DNA of 64,000 nucleotides from Euzebyella saccharophila. Lineage in GTDB: Bacteria; Bacteroidota; Bacteroidia; Flavobacteriales; Flavobacteriaceae. This document shows, piece by piece, positions 53,401 through 62,357 of this stretch; position 1 is the first letter of the stretch, and each line of letters begins with the position of its first letter. The DNA is taken from positions 558,001 through 622,000 of the forward strand of contig NZ_JACYFJ010000002.1 of the NCBI RefSeq assembly GCF_014855495.1, given 5' to 3'. The notes under the pieces are model-generated. The model ran no database searches. It had not been told where the DNA came from and saw nothing but the letters and a program-made list of their open reading frames with translations. Made by a program: the position numbers and the translations under genes.

Positions 53401-54669
53401 ATGAATAGAATATTTCTTTCCATCCTACTTATCGTTTTACTTTCGGCTTGTGCCAGTAGTTCCAAGATCATTAACAAAACGTCTAAAGAATTATTACAAA
53501 CGGAGTTTTACGATAATCATTTTACCGGCATGCTTATTATTGACCCCTCCACCAATGACACCCTATTGGACTACGATAGCGAGAAATATTTTATACCAGC
53601 AAGCAACACTAAAATATTTAGCCTATACGCTTCATTAAAAATGCTTCCGGACAGTATTCCGGCATTCACGTACATCAAAGAAAATGATACTACGTACATT
53701 CAAGGTACCGGTGATCCTACCCTACTGCATCCTTATTTCAATAGTGACAAAGTATTGGAATTTCTAAAAGGTCAGCCTAATCTTAAATTTAAAATGAACA
53801 ATCTTAGGGATGAAAAATTAGGCCCTGGTTGGTCGTGGGGCGATTACCAATATTATTATCAAGTTGAGCGAAGCGCTTTACCGCTTTACGGAAATGTCTT
53901 AACGATGACCAATAGTACAGAACCTAAGGTTCAGCCTTCCATTTTTAAGGATAGTATTCTAGCTATTAATTCTCGTGATAACCGAGAGCAGGAAAAAAAT
54001 ATCTTCTACTTTGACTCCAATAGGAAAGACACTTTAGAAGTACCTTTTAGAACCAGTGAAATGCTTTCCAAATCTATTCTGGAATCTGAGCTGGGAAAGG
54101 ACATTGTACTAAGTGATGATTTTCCTGTGGGCCCAAAATCAGTTTTTTATAGCATGCCCAAGGACACGGTGTTAAAGCGGATGATGCATGTTAGCGATAA
54201 TTTTATTGCCGACCAACTACTTATATTAGCCTCTTCCACCCTATCTGATACACTCAGCATCCATAAGGCTCAAAAATATGTGCTGGAAAATTTTTTAAAT
54301 GATTTGAAGCAAGAACCTCGCTGGGTAGATGGTTCCGGCCTTTCAAGATATAACCTCATCAGCCCAAAATCAATTGTTCATGTTTTACATGAAATGTACA
54401 GGGACATAGAAAGGGAGCGACTTTTAAGCTTCTTTCCAGCTGGGGGAGCTTCCGGAACTTTAAAAAGATGGTATCCTGGCGACCCAGAACCTTATGTTTA
54501 CGCCAAAACCGGAAGTTTGAGCAATAACCATTGCCTGAGCGGCTTTATAAAAACAAAATCTGGAAAGACCCTAATTTTCAGCTTTATGAACAATCATTTC
54601 AGGAAGCCTTCCTCTGAAATAAAAAAACGTATGCAGACGATTCTAGAAACCGTTAGAGACACTTATTAG
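53401..54669 (+). CDS. dacB: D-alanyl-D-alanine carboxypeptidase (PBP4/S13 family)
   Basis: A 422-residue lipoprotein (LIVLLSAC, C17). The penicillin-binding motifs are complete: S68-x-x-K71 (PASNTK), S265-D266-N267 (VSDNF) and K369-T370-G371 (AKTGS). It should trim peptidoglycan peptides as a carboxypeptidase or endopeptidase in the periplasm. The gene has a -7 box and its stop overlaps the stop of the convergent NudK gene by 4 bp. Confidence 0.92.
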   Translation: MNRIFLSILLIVLLSACASSSKIINKTSKELLQTEFYDNHFTGMLIIDPSTNDTLLDYDSEKYFIPASNTKIFSLYASLKMLPDSIPAFTYIKENDTTYIQGTGDPTLLHPYFNSDKVLEFLKGQPNLKFKMNNLRDEKLGPGWSWGDYQYYYQVERSALPLYGNVLTMTNSTEPKVQPSIFKDSILAINSRDNREQEKNIFYFDSNRKDTLEVPFRTSEMLSKSILESELGKDIVLSDDFPVGPKSVFYSMPKDTVLKRMMHVSDNFIADQLLILASSTLSDTLSIHKAQKYVLENFLNDLKQEPRWVDGSGLSRYNLISPKSIVHVLHEMYRDIERERLLSFFPAGGASGTLKRWYPGDPEPYVYAKTGSLSNNHCLSGFIKTKSGKTLIFSFMNNHFRKPSSEIKKRMQTILETVRDTY

Positions 54670-55262
54670 TGTTGTTGGCTCTCTACAAGTCCATGTATTT
54701 GTGCATATTGCAAAAGCATAATGGATTTGGAGTCTTTGATTTCACCATTTGAAATCATCGTCATAGCTGTTGTAAAAGGCATCTCCAGAACTTCAATATT
54801 TTCGGTTTCATCTGCCGCACCGCCGCCCTCGTTCACTTTCATTCCGGCTTCGTATTCGCCTACGAAAAAATGAAGTATTTCCGTTACCGACCCTGGAGAC
54901 ATATAACTCTCAAAGACCTTCCTAACCTTATCTATTTGATATCCGGTTTCTTCTTCTACCTCTTTTTTTACGCATTCTTCCGGGTTCAATCCGTCCAACA
55001 GTCCTGCACATACTTCCACCATCATACCGTCTTCATTACCGTTCACGTACGTAGGCATCCTGAACTGTTTGGTCAATACTACGGAGCCTTTCTTTTTGTT
55101 ATATAATAAAATAGCAGCTCCGTTACCCCGGTCGTATGCTTCACGCTCTTGGGTCTCCCACGAACCGTCGTCTTTTTGATAATCGTACGTGTATTTATTT
55201 AAGGTATACCAGTTGTCCGATAGTACTTCCTTGGTGATATTCTTTATTCGGGAATTGTTCAT
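54666..55262 (-). CDS. nudK: GDP-mannose pyrophosphatase-like Nudix hydrolase (NudK)
   Basis: 198 residues. It resembles E. coli NudK throughout: [15 protein letters not shown], Nudix box region [24 protein letters not shown] (residues 88-111), [18 protein letters not shown], and the [10 protein letters not shown] segment. Expected to cleave GDP-mannose or similar nucleotide sugars. It follows the GMC subunit gene by 9 bp and is likely the last gene of that operon, though a metabolic link to sugar oxidation is unproven. Confidence 0.9.
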   Translation of the reverse strand: MNNSRIKNITKEVLSDNWYTLNKYTYDYQKDDGSWETQEREAYDRGNGAAILLYNKKKGSVVLTKQFRMPTYVNGNEDGMMVEVCAGLLDGLNPEECVKKEVEEETGYQIDKVRKVFESYMSPGSVTEILHFFVGEYEAGMKVNEGGGAADETENIEVLEMPFTTAMTMISNGEIKDSKSIMLLQYAQIHGLVESQQH

Positions 55263-55271
55263 CTAGGCTTT

Positions 55272-55865
55272 TTACAAACTCCATTTATTCCCCACTTCAG
55301 ATAGGGGTTTACAAGGTTCATATACCCCTGGGACAGGGTCATAACTCAACACATTTTCGCCAATTTCTTCGGAGGTGGTATAGGCCCAAATAGCCATTGA
55401 TTTCATTGACCTGTAAAATCCTATAGGTTGTTGGTCACCAACGGTGGTTCCCCATATTCCAGGATTGAATTTCCCAGAGTTGGCCTCTTGTTCCTTCAGA
55501 AAAGCAATTTTGTTCTCGTTATTCAAATCTGCAAAATTAGAGCCATACGCTTTGTTACTTTGTTGGTTAAAAGTGGCAATATCCGCTCTCATCGATTTTT
55601 GACCTTCTTCATCATAGGTATGCGCTATCACCTTGTCAATAAATATATCCGCTTTAACATCTAGAGCTCCCGGAGTTTGGGTTCTAGGCAGAATGGTATC
55701 TAAAAGTGATGCAATGGTTACCGCTTCATCCTGCGTGAAAAACTCAGGCTGCCAGTCTACTCTTTTTTCCTCTTTACAAGCTTGAAACAATGAAAATAAA
55801 GACGGAGCCATCACTGTAGCTCCTGCCAACAAACCCGTTCTTTTTAATGCTTTTCTCCTATTCAT
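55272..55865 (-). CDS. Gluconate 2-dehydrogenase subunit 3 family protein
   Basis: 197 residues starting with a twin-arginine-like export signal (MNRRKALKRTGLLAGATVMAP) that also ends near a cysteine (LFQAC), so the protein may be Tat-exported and lipidated. The mature part has FFTQDEAVTIASLLDTILPRTQTPGALD, the family hallmark, and later a GWW-like FYRSMKS region. Known family members escort a GMC-type flavoprotein to the periplasm and couple it to a cytochrome. It starts 3 bp after the GMC gene stop, so the two form a complex in all likelihood. Confidence 0.9.
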   Translation of the reverse strand: MNRRKALKRTGLLAGATVMAPSLFSLFQACKEEKRVDWQPEFFTQDEAVTIASLLDTILPRTQTPGALDVKADIFIDKVIAHTYDEEGQKSMRADIATFNQQSNKAYGSNFADLNNENKIAFLKEQEANSGKFNPGIWGTTVGDQQPIGFYRSMKSMAIWAYTTSEEIGENVLSYDPVPGVYEPCKPLSEVGNKWSL

Positions 55866-55868
55866 AAC

Positions 55869-57569
55869 CTATAAATTCATTTTTTTCAATTCTGATACCG
55901 CATGGTCTGCCGCCCGGGCCGTAATCGCCATATAAGTAAGTGAAGGGTTCACGCATGATGATGATGTCATACAAGCTCCATCCGTTACAAAAACATTCTT
56001 GGCACCATGTACCTGGTTAAATTCATTTAACACGGAGGTTTTTGGATCACGACCCATTCTGGCCGTTCCCATTTCATGTACACCATATCCTGGGGGATGC
56101 TCCTTATCAAAACCTAAGACATCCTTGACGCCTGCCTTTTCCAGCATTTCCACGGCATCTTCCTGGATTTGTTTATTGAGTGCCTTTTCGTTCTCCTTAA
56201 ATTCCGCATCAATGGTAAGCGTTGGTTGGCCCCACTTATCCAATACATCCTTATTAAGGGAAATTTTGTTCTCATGGTAAGGCAAGCATTCGGCAAAACC
56301 GGTAATGAAAAACTCCCACGGACCTGGTTTTAGAAGTTCGTCTTTAAAGTCGGCTCCAAACTCTTCCTTATTGGCAGCATTCCCGCCTCTGTAGGCTCCT
56401 CCCTGATAACCAAATCCTCTTAAAAATTTGTCCGATTTACTGTTTTCATCAATATTCCAATAGCGGGGAATGTAAATTCCGTTGGGTCTTCGGCCTTTAT
56501 AATAGGTATCTTCAAAGCCTTCCACTTTTCCAATGGCCCCAACCCTATAGGTATGGTCCATTAGGTTATGACCCAATTCGCCGCTATCATTTCCTAAACC
56601 GTTTTCAAATCTATCGGAAACGGAGTTCATTAAAATATGGGCGGTACTGAGTGCGGAAGCGTTTACGAAGATAATTTTAGCGGAAAACTCCATATCCTCG
56701 CTTGTTTCCGCATCAATAATTCTCACGCCTGTCGCTTTTCCTTTTTTGTCATCATATATAACCGATTGTACAATCGAGAAAGGCCTAATGGTAAGATTTC
56801 CGGTTGCATTGGCGGCTGGCAAGGTAACTGCATTACTACTAAAATATGCACCAAACGGACATCCACGGCTACATCTGTTCCTATACTGGCATTGCCCTCT
56901 TCCATTATGCGGTTGTGTTAAGTGGGCTACACGCCCTATGGTCATGTTTCGTCCGGGAAAGTTCTTTTCAATTCTAGACTTTACGTGTTTCTCAACACAG
57001 TTAAGTTCCATTGGAGGTAAAAAATGGCTGTCTGGCAATTGCGGAAGTCCCAAGGCCTCTCCGCTAATTCCCGCAAATTTTTCCACATACGTATACCAAG
57101 ATTCTAAATCCTTATATCTAATGGGCCAATCTATTCCATGGCCATCTTTGGCATTGGCCTCAAAATCCAAATCGCTCCATCGATAGGTTTGTTTTCCCCA
57201 TAACAAGGATTTTCCACCCATTTGATGCCCTCTCAGCCAAAGAAATGGCTTTTCTTCAGTATATGGATTTGATTCATCATCTGCCCAGAAGTGCTCTGTA
57301 TCCTGACCTACCCAGCCAGAACGTATATTTTTGTAGTGCTTTTTTTTCTGTTCAGGGGTGAGTCCGCCCCTATAGTCCATATCCCATGGATCCAAGTTCA
57401 TGGTAGGATAATCTATAACGTGTTCCACTAAAGGGCCACGTTCCAACACCAAGGTTTTTAATCCTTTTTCACAAAGTTCTTTGGCTGCCCATCCACCGCT
57501 AATTCCAGACCCTATGACAATGGCATCATAGGTCATTTCCTTTTTCGCATCAATATTATAATTGGCCAT
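55869..57569 (-). CDS. GMC family oxidoreductase (sugar dehydrogenase flavoprotein)
   Basis: 566 residues from the ATG at 57569; an in-frame start at 57620 would add 17 residues. FAD-binding site YDAIVIGSGISGGWAAKEL near 13-31. There is a cysteine-rich loop (QCQYRNRCSRGCPFG) near 222, the catalytic-histidine region VHEMGTARMG near 497, and the C-terminal NPSLTYMAITARAADHA signature. Without its own signal peptide it is probably exported bound to subunit 3 encoded next. Relatives oxidise sugars, some to 3-keto derivatives. The electron acceptor is not encoded beside it. Confidence 0.92.
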   Translation of the reverse strand: MANYNIDAKKEMTYDAIVIGSGISGGWAAKELCEKGLKTLVLERGPLVEHVIDYPTMNLDPWDMDYRGGLTPEQKKKHYKNIRSGWVGQDTEHFWADDESNPYTEEKPFLWLRGHQMGGKSLLWGKQTYRWSDLDFEANAKDGHGIDWPIRYKDLESWYTYVEKFAGISGEALGLPQLPDSHFLPPMELNCVEKHVKSRIEKNFPGRNMTIGRVAHLTQPHNGRGQCQYRNRCSRGCPFGAYFSSNAVTLPAANATGNLTIRPFSIVQSVIYDDKKGKATGVRIIDAETSEDMEFSAKIIFVNASALSTAHILMNSVSDRFENGLGNDSGELGHNLMDHTYRVGAIGKVEGFEDTYYKGRRPNGIYIPRYWNIDENSKSDKFLRGFGYQGGAYRGGNAANKEEFGADFKDELLKPGPWEFFITGFAECLPYHENKISLNKDVLDKWGQPTLTIDAEFKENEKALNKQIQEDAVEMLEKAGVKDVLGFDKEHPPGYGVHEMGTARMGRDPKTSVLNEFNQVHGAKNVFVTDGACMTSSSCVNPSLTYMAITARAADHAVSELKKMNL

Positions 57570-57730
57570 AAATAATTTAAAATTTACCCTCCCAAGATAG
57601 GGATATTTCAAGGAGTCCACAAAAAAATACGATATATCAAAAAGTCTTGTACTTCTCCCTTCTCAAGATGCTAAAGATTCCAAAAGTTGTACCTTTTACT
57701 GCTCCAAACTAAACCAAACAAAAATTTCTA

Positions 57731-59293
57731 ATGAAAAAATTTATTGCTCTATTTTCGGTATTATCCTTTCTTTTTGGATGTAATAGTCCCGCCGATAAAA
57801 AAACAAAAGACAAACTTCCCCGGGTGGCCATTGCGGGAATAGGTATCGAATCCAGTACTTTTTCACCAGCTACGACGGATGAGGCCGCCTTTCATGCGCG
57901 TATTGGAGATTCCATTTTTGGACGCTATCATTTTTTTGCGGATACCACTAGTATTCGCCAAAGGGCCGAATGGATACCCACCGTATTGGGAAAATCAATA
58001 CCCGGAGGGATTGTAACCCGCGAGGCCTACGAGTCCTTGGTAGAAAAAACCTTAAAGATGCTTGAGGCAAATGCACCTTATGACGGATTGTTTTTTGATA
58101 TACACGGCGCCATGAGTGTTCAAGGTATTCCTGATGCAGAGGGAGACCTCATCAAAAGAATTCGAGAAGTTGTAGGGCCAGAAGTCATGATTTCTACCTC
58201 CATGGATCTTCATGGAAATGTTTCCTATGATCTTGCCAAACATTCCGATTTAATTACCTGCTATAGAATGGCCCCTCATGAAGATGCCCTGGAATCCAAA
58301 CAAAGGGCGATTACCAATTTATTGGATCGTTTGGAAAGTGGTAAGGGCAAACCGGCCTACAAAGCGTATGTTCCAGTTCCTATTTTACTTCCAGGCGAAA
58401 AAACAAGTACCCGCATAGAACCAGGAAAGAGTCTGTATGCAAAAGTACCGGACGTTGCTGATGAAGATGGAGTTATTGATGCCGCAATTTGGATCGGTTA
58501 TGCTTGGGCAGACGAACTCAGAAACCATGCGGTTGTCATGACGTATGGAGATGATGAAGAAGCTGTTAAAAAAGGAGCCGAATATTTGGCCAATTCTTTC
58601 TGGGAAGTACGCAATCAGTTTGAGTTTGTAGCCCCTACTGCCACTTTGGACGAGAGTCTTGCAAAAGCACTTTCAAGTAACAAAAAGCCATTTATGATAA
58701 GTGATATGGGCGACAACCCAACTGCTGGTGGCGCGGGCGATGTTACATGGACCTTAAATGAGTTATTAAAAAGACCGGAGTTTAAAAAAGAAAACGGCCC
58801 CTCCACTATTTATGCTTCTTTACCCGGACCTGACTTAATCGAAAAGGCGTTGGTAGTTGGTGTTGGTAAAAGAGTGAAGGGAATGGTAGGTGCCCAGGTT
58901 GATGACCGGTTTGCCCCTCCTATTGAATTGGAGGGTACCATTACCGCAATCAAGGAAGGTGACCGAGATGCAGAAGTTGAAGTGGTCGTAAAGGTGGGTA
59001 GCATCCATGTTATTGTGACAAAAAAACGAAAGCCTTACCACCATAAAAAGGATTTTACGGATTTACAGCTCGACCCGGAAAACTCGGATATTGTAGTGGT
59101 GAAAATTGGTTATTTGGTACCTGAGCTATACGACATGCGAAGTGATTGGATCATGGCCCTCACTCCTGGTGGAGTAGACCAAGATTTGGAAAGATTAGGC
59201 TACCAAAATATTAAGAGACCTATGTTCCCGTTGGATGCGGACATGGAGACTCCTAATCTAAAGGCACAGTTAATTCCGTTGGCCAACCAATAA
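57731..59293 (+). CDS. M81 family metallopeptidase lipoprotein (MlrC-like)
   Basis: A 520-residue lipoprotein (LSFLFGC, C17). N-terminal MlrC domain: VAIAGIGIESSTFSP, GLFFDIHGAMSV near 117, MDLHGNVSYDL near 158 (zinc-site residues), TCYRMAPHEDALE. C-terminal MlrC domain: MISDMGDNPTAGGAGDVTW near 318. MlrC of sphingomonads degrades linearised microcystin; environmental homologues process other small peptides or amides, so the substrate is not known. Stand-alone gene, 8 bp from a convergent response-regulator gene. Confidence 0.88.
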   Translation: MKKFIALFSVLSFLFGCNSPADKKTKDKLPRVAIAGIGIESSTFSPATTDEAAFHARIGDSIFGRYHFFADTTSIRQRAEWIPTVLGKSIPGGIVTREAYESLVEKTLKMLEANAPYDGLFFDIHGAMSVQGIPDAEGDLIKRIREVVGPEVMISTSMDLHGNVSYDLAKHSDLITCYRMAPHEDALESKQRAITNLLDRLESGKGKPAYKAYVPVPILLPGEKTSTRIEPGKSLYAKVPDVADEDGVIDAAIWIGYAWADELRNHAVVMTYGDDEEAVKKGAEYLANSFWEVRNQFEFVAPTATLDESLAKALSSNKKPFMISDMGDNPTAGGAGDVTWTLNELLKRPEFKKENGPSTIYASLPGPDLIEKALVVGVGKRVKGMVGAQVDDRFAPPIELEGTITAIKEGDRDAEVEVVVKVGSIHVIVTKKRKPYHHKKDFTDLQLDPENSDIVVVKIGYLVPELYDMRSDWIMALTPGGVDQDLERLGYQNIKRPMFPLDADMETPNLKAQLIPLANQ

Positions 59294-59301
59294 AAACCTT
59301 A

Positions 59302-59727
59302 TTAAAGATAATTGGCATTAAAAGTCTCTTCCAATAGTGGTTTGGATAAAGGCTTATCAAAATGCCCTTTTACGGAAGGGTGTTCTTTTGCTTTCTTTCG
59401 GTCTTTAGAATTGGTAAAGGCCGAAAGAATGTAAACATCTGTGGAAGATTTTCCCTTTGTCATTTTATCAAAATTCGCGAGAAACGTCCAGCCATCCATA
59501 CCGGGCATAATCAAATCCAAAAGAATGATGTCGGGCTTTTCTTCCTCATTATCAAGAGAATCCGAGTATATTCCTAGAGCCGTTTCGGCATTATCAAAAT
59601 CAACCACATGACAGTTTCCATTCCACTGCTCAATACCATAGCGAGTGGCAAAAAGGGAAACAAAATCATCATCAATGACCCAAACAACCAAGGGGGCTTT
59701 GGCTACTTGTTTAGAATCCATAAGCAT
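59302..59727 (-). CDS. Single-domain response regulator (receiver only)
   Basis: 141 residues: the acidic pocket D19-D21 (VIDDDF), phospho-acceptor D71 (IILLDLIMPGMDGW), the SAF switch region and lysine in HFDKPLSKP. There is no output domain, so it acts by protein interaction, in the manner of CheY. No kinase gene is adjacent. The start may be the ATG at 59727 or the one two codons downstream. Confidence 0.9.
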   Translation of the reverse strand: MLMDSKQVAKAPLVVWVIDDDFVSLFATRYGIEQWNGNCHVVDFDNAETALGIYSDSLDNEEEKPDIILLDLIMPGMDGWTFLANFDKMTKGKSSTDVYILSAFTNSKDRKKAKEHPSVKGHFDKPLSKPLLEETFNANYL

Positions 59728-59864
59728 TCAAGTTCTAACAAAACTAATTTTAGGGGCATAATGGTTAGTGTGTTTGCCGGTAAATATAGGTAAAAGAGGT
59801 AATTAAATACTTAATTAAATAAGTTACAACACATTTTAAGTTTATACATAGCCCTTATAACTCC

Positions 59865-60662
59865 TTAAAATCGGTTATCGCCACCTACAATATCTCCAAG
59901 GGTGCCTAAAATACTACCTTCGCCTTTGTCTTTTCCACCACGGGGAATAGAAGCCAGTACCCTACCTGCCAAACGGCTGAAAGGCAAGGATTGTATATAA
60001 ACGGTTCCGGGACCACGTAAAGTGGCAAAAAATAGCCCTTCGCCGCCAAATACCGTATTTTTGATCCCACCTACAAATTCAATGTCGTAATCCACTTCTT
60101 GAGAGAAACCAACGATACAACCGGTATCTACTTTGAGTACTTCACCGGGTGCCAATACTTTTTTGGCCAAGGTACCGCCTGCATGGACAAAGGCAAGACC
60201 ATCCCCTTCCAGTTTTTGCATGATGAAACCTTCACCTCCAAAAAGCCCACGACCTAACTTTCTTGAAAATTCAATACCAACTGAAACACCTTTAGCGGCA
60301 CATAAAAAAGCATCTTTCTGACAGATAAATTTTCCATTTTTTTCGGAAAGATCAATGGGTACTATTTTACCGGGATAAGGCGATGCAAAACTCACTTGTT
60401 TTTTCCCCATTCCAACGTTTAAAAAAGCCGTCATAAAAAGACTTTCTCCGGTTAGAATTCGCTTTCCGGCGGAAAAAATCTTTCCTAAAACTCCTTTTTC
60501 TTGATTGGAACCATCTCCAAAAATGGTATCCATTTTTATATCGGAATCCATCATCATAAAGCTTCCGGCTTCGGCAACCACTGCTTCTTGAGGGTCGAGT
60601 TCAATTTCAACGTATTGCATCTCTTCGCCGTAAATCTGGTAATCTATTTCGTGTGCATTCAT
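59865..60662 (-). CDS. AIM24/TIGR00266 family protein
   Basis: 265 residues of beta-rich sequence with the family marks: YVEIELDPQEAVVAEAGSFMMMD near the N-terminus, GKIVPIDLS, the GGEGFIMQKLEGDG segment near 150, and GGIKNTVFGGEGLFFATLRGPGTVYIQSLPFSRLAGR near 205-240. The fold is a double-stranded beta-helix; the bacterial role is unknown. Followed on its upstream side by the DUF4442 gene in the same direction, 67 bp apart. Confidence 0.88.
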   Translation of the reverse strand: MNAHEIDYQIYGEEMQYVEIELDPQEAVVAEAGSFMMMDSDIKMDTIFGDGSNQEKGVLGKIFSAGKRILTGESLFMTAFLNVGMGKKQVSFASPYPGKIVPIDLSEKNGKFICQKDAFLCAAKGVSVGIEFSRKLGRGLFGGEGFIMQKLEGDGLAFVHAGGTLAKKVLAPGEVLKVDTGCIVGFSQEVDYDIEFVGGIKNTVFGGEGLFFATLRGPGTVYIQSLPFSRLAGRVLASIPRGGKDKGEGSILGTLGDIVGGDNRF

Positions 60663-60729
60663 TTTTTTGATTGATTTATTATGATGCCTATTAGTAGTCT
60701 AAAAGAGCCGGTTTGTTACAAAAAAATTC

Positions 60730-61197
60730 TTATTTCGAACTCTTCACCTTTACCGTCCATTCAAAATTAAAAGTAGATACCACTATCCCATCTTCATTTA
60801 CCCCCACAGATTTCATCCAAAAGGTTTGCCCTTCTCCAGTCGCTACCGTTTTATCAATGGCCTCTTTTATCAAATGCCCATCATTACAGGTAAAGGTGAT
60901 TCTTCCTGTGGCTTTTTTAGAGAAGTTCGCATTATTATTGGCTACCAACATGCTTATTTTTTTTCCGCTTTGGCGAATTTGATTGATGACCATGGCCCCC
61001 GTACTGAGCTCCGCCGCCATACCCTGCACGGCCCAAAACATACTCTTGAAAGGGTTCTGATTACGCCACGAATGTTTGACGGTAACCACGCAGCTACCCT
61101 CATTTATCGATTTAACACGAACTCCTGTCCACCAAGCGGCAGGTAACTTTAAAAAAGTGAATTGATTAAACTTTTGTGCGGTAACGCCCATATTCAT
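60730..61197 (-). CDS. DUF4442 hotdog-fold protein
   Basis: 155 residues from the ATG at 61197. A TTG at 61212 is also in frame, but a consensus -7 box at 61210-61217 overlaps it, which favours the ATG. The thioesterase-like hotdog segments are NPFKSMFWAVQGMAAELSTGAM near 45-67 and the ATGRITFTCNDG strand. Relatives are annotated as DUF4442 or PaaI-like thioesterase proteins. A role in acyl-CoA hydrolysis is possible but not shown. Confidence 0.82.
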   Translation of the reverse strand: MNMGVTAQKFNQFTFLKLPAAWWTGVRVKSINEGSCVVTVKHSWRNQNPFKSMFWAVQGMAAELSTGAMVINQIRQSGKKISMLVANNNANFSKKATGRITFTCNDGHLIKEAIDKTVATGEGQTFWMKSVGVNEDGIVVSTFNFEWTVKVKSSK

Positions 61198-61209
61198 TAA
61201 GGTTTTCCT

Positions 61210-61217
61210 CAAAAATA
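61210..61217 (-). promoter_or_regulatory. -7 box of the DUF4442 gene
   Basis: On the minus strand TATTTTTG matches TAnnTTTG, with a TTG 18 bp upstream. It ends 13 bp before the ATG at 61197. Confidence 0.55.
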
Positions 61218-61273
61218 TGCAAAATAACCGAATTTCAAATTGTTAATTAATTCTTAAATTTTAGTACTTTGTT

Positions 61274-61305
61274 TTGCATAGTACCTTTTTTTAGAAATAT
61301 ATTTG
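61274..61305 (+). promoter_or_regulatory. Promoter of the DUF4870 gene
   Basis: TTG at 61274-61276, 21-bp spacer, TATATTTG at 61298-61305, a full match to the Bacteroidota consensus; the ATG is 20 bp downstream. Confidence 0.7.
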
Positions 61306-61324
61306 CATAAGAAATTACTAAGTC

Positions 61325-61807
61325 ATGGAAAGTACAATCACCAAACACGAACGAAATTTATCGGCCATCATACATGCTTCTACCTTTTCGAAGTTTGTGG
61401 TTCCCTTTGGCAACTTTATCATTCCATTGGTATTATGGACCGCCAATAAAAATGAATATGAGTTTGTAGACTACAACGGAAAGCAGGCCCTTAATTTTCA
61501 AATTAGCCTTTTGTTATACTCGGTTATTTTAGCAGCTATTAGTATACCGTTTTTCATTGGATTCTTTCCTGATATTTTTGACTTTGGTCTCTTTGGTTTC
61601 GATAGGCTGAACAATTATAACAACTTTTCGATTCAGCTAAATCCCGACAATTTTCACTTTGGTTCATGGCTCATTCCATTAAGCCTAGCCGGTTTAGTGC
61701 AAGCGGCTTTATTCTTACTAAATGTGGTTTATAGCATTCTAGCAACCATCAAAACCAATGAAGGACATTATTTTGAGTATCCGCTGTCCATAAAATTTAT
61801 CAAATAG
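61325..61807 (+). CDS. DUF4870 membrane protein
   Basis: 160 residues. The N-terminal family segment has a helix with FVVPFGNFIIPLVLWTANKNE, then FVDYNGKQALNFQISLLLYS. About three to four hydrophobic segments follow, ending with FLLNVVYSILATIKTNEGHYFEYPLSIKFI. The DUF4870 family is of unknown function, and many members sit beside PspC/PadR-type genes, as here. Inner-membrane location is inferred. Confidence 0.88.
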   Translation: MESTITKHERNLSAIIHASTFSKFVVPFGNFIIPLVLWTANKNEYEFVDYNGKQALNFQISLLLYSVILAAISIPFFIGFFPDIFDFGLFGFDRLNNYNNFSIQLNPDNFHFGSWLIPLSLAGLVQAALFLLNVVYSILATIKTNEGHYFEYPLSIKFIK

Positions 61808-61981
61808 AAATACCAGGGTCTCATCAGCCCTTAATCCTAGTAGAGTTTATTCATCAATCAATCATCATCAGAATGTTTATTCATCGATCAAAAAACGAAC
61901 AGTCAACCCATGCAGAAGACATTTACAGAAAAAACGCGTTCCCCCAATGCGAAGGAACTGCATAAAAAGCGAAACGAAATT

Positions 61982-62311
61982 ATGAATGTAGAGAATACAA
62001 AAGCGCAGATGCGCAAAGGGGTTTTGGAGTACTGCATCCTGTCCATTCTTAATGGAAAGGACAAGTATGCCTCTGAGATACTTCAAACCCTAAAAGACGC
62101 AAAAATGCTCGTAGTGGAGGGTACTATTTACCCCCTACTGACCCGATTGAAAAATGCGGGACTATTGAGCTATAGATGGGAAGAGTCTACCTCTGGCCCA
62201 CCAAGAAAATACTACGCCCTAACAGAGACCGGCAAACTTTTTCTAAAAGAACTTGATGCCACTTGGGACGAGCTTAGAACCGCCACCAATTTGGTAACCA
62301 GCAACAAATAA
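61982..62311 (+). CDS. PadR family transcriptional regulator
   Basis: 109 residues from the ATG at 61982 (an upstream in-frame ATG at 61910 adds a non-conserved, highly basic 24 residues). The winged helix is clear: RKGVLEYCILSILNGKDKYASEILQTL, LVVEGTIYPLLTRLKNAGLLSYRWEES, GPPRKYYALTETGK. A typical PadR repressor. It lies 46 bp upstream of the PspC gene and in this arrangement usually controls it. Confidence 0.92.
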   Translation: MNVENTKAQMRKGVLEYCILSILNGKDKYASEILQTLKDAKMLVVEGTIYPLLTRLKNAGLLSYRWEESTSGPPRKYYALTETGKLFLKELDATWDELRTATNLVTSNK

Positions 62312-62357
62312 TTTAAAAGAAAAAAGGCCAACGGCACACCGCCTAAACATAAAGACA

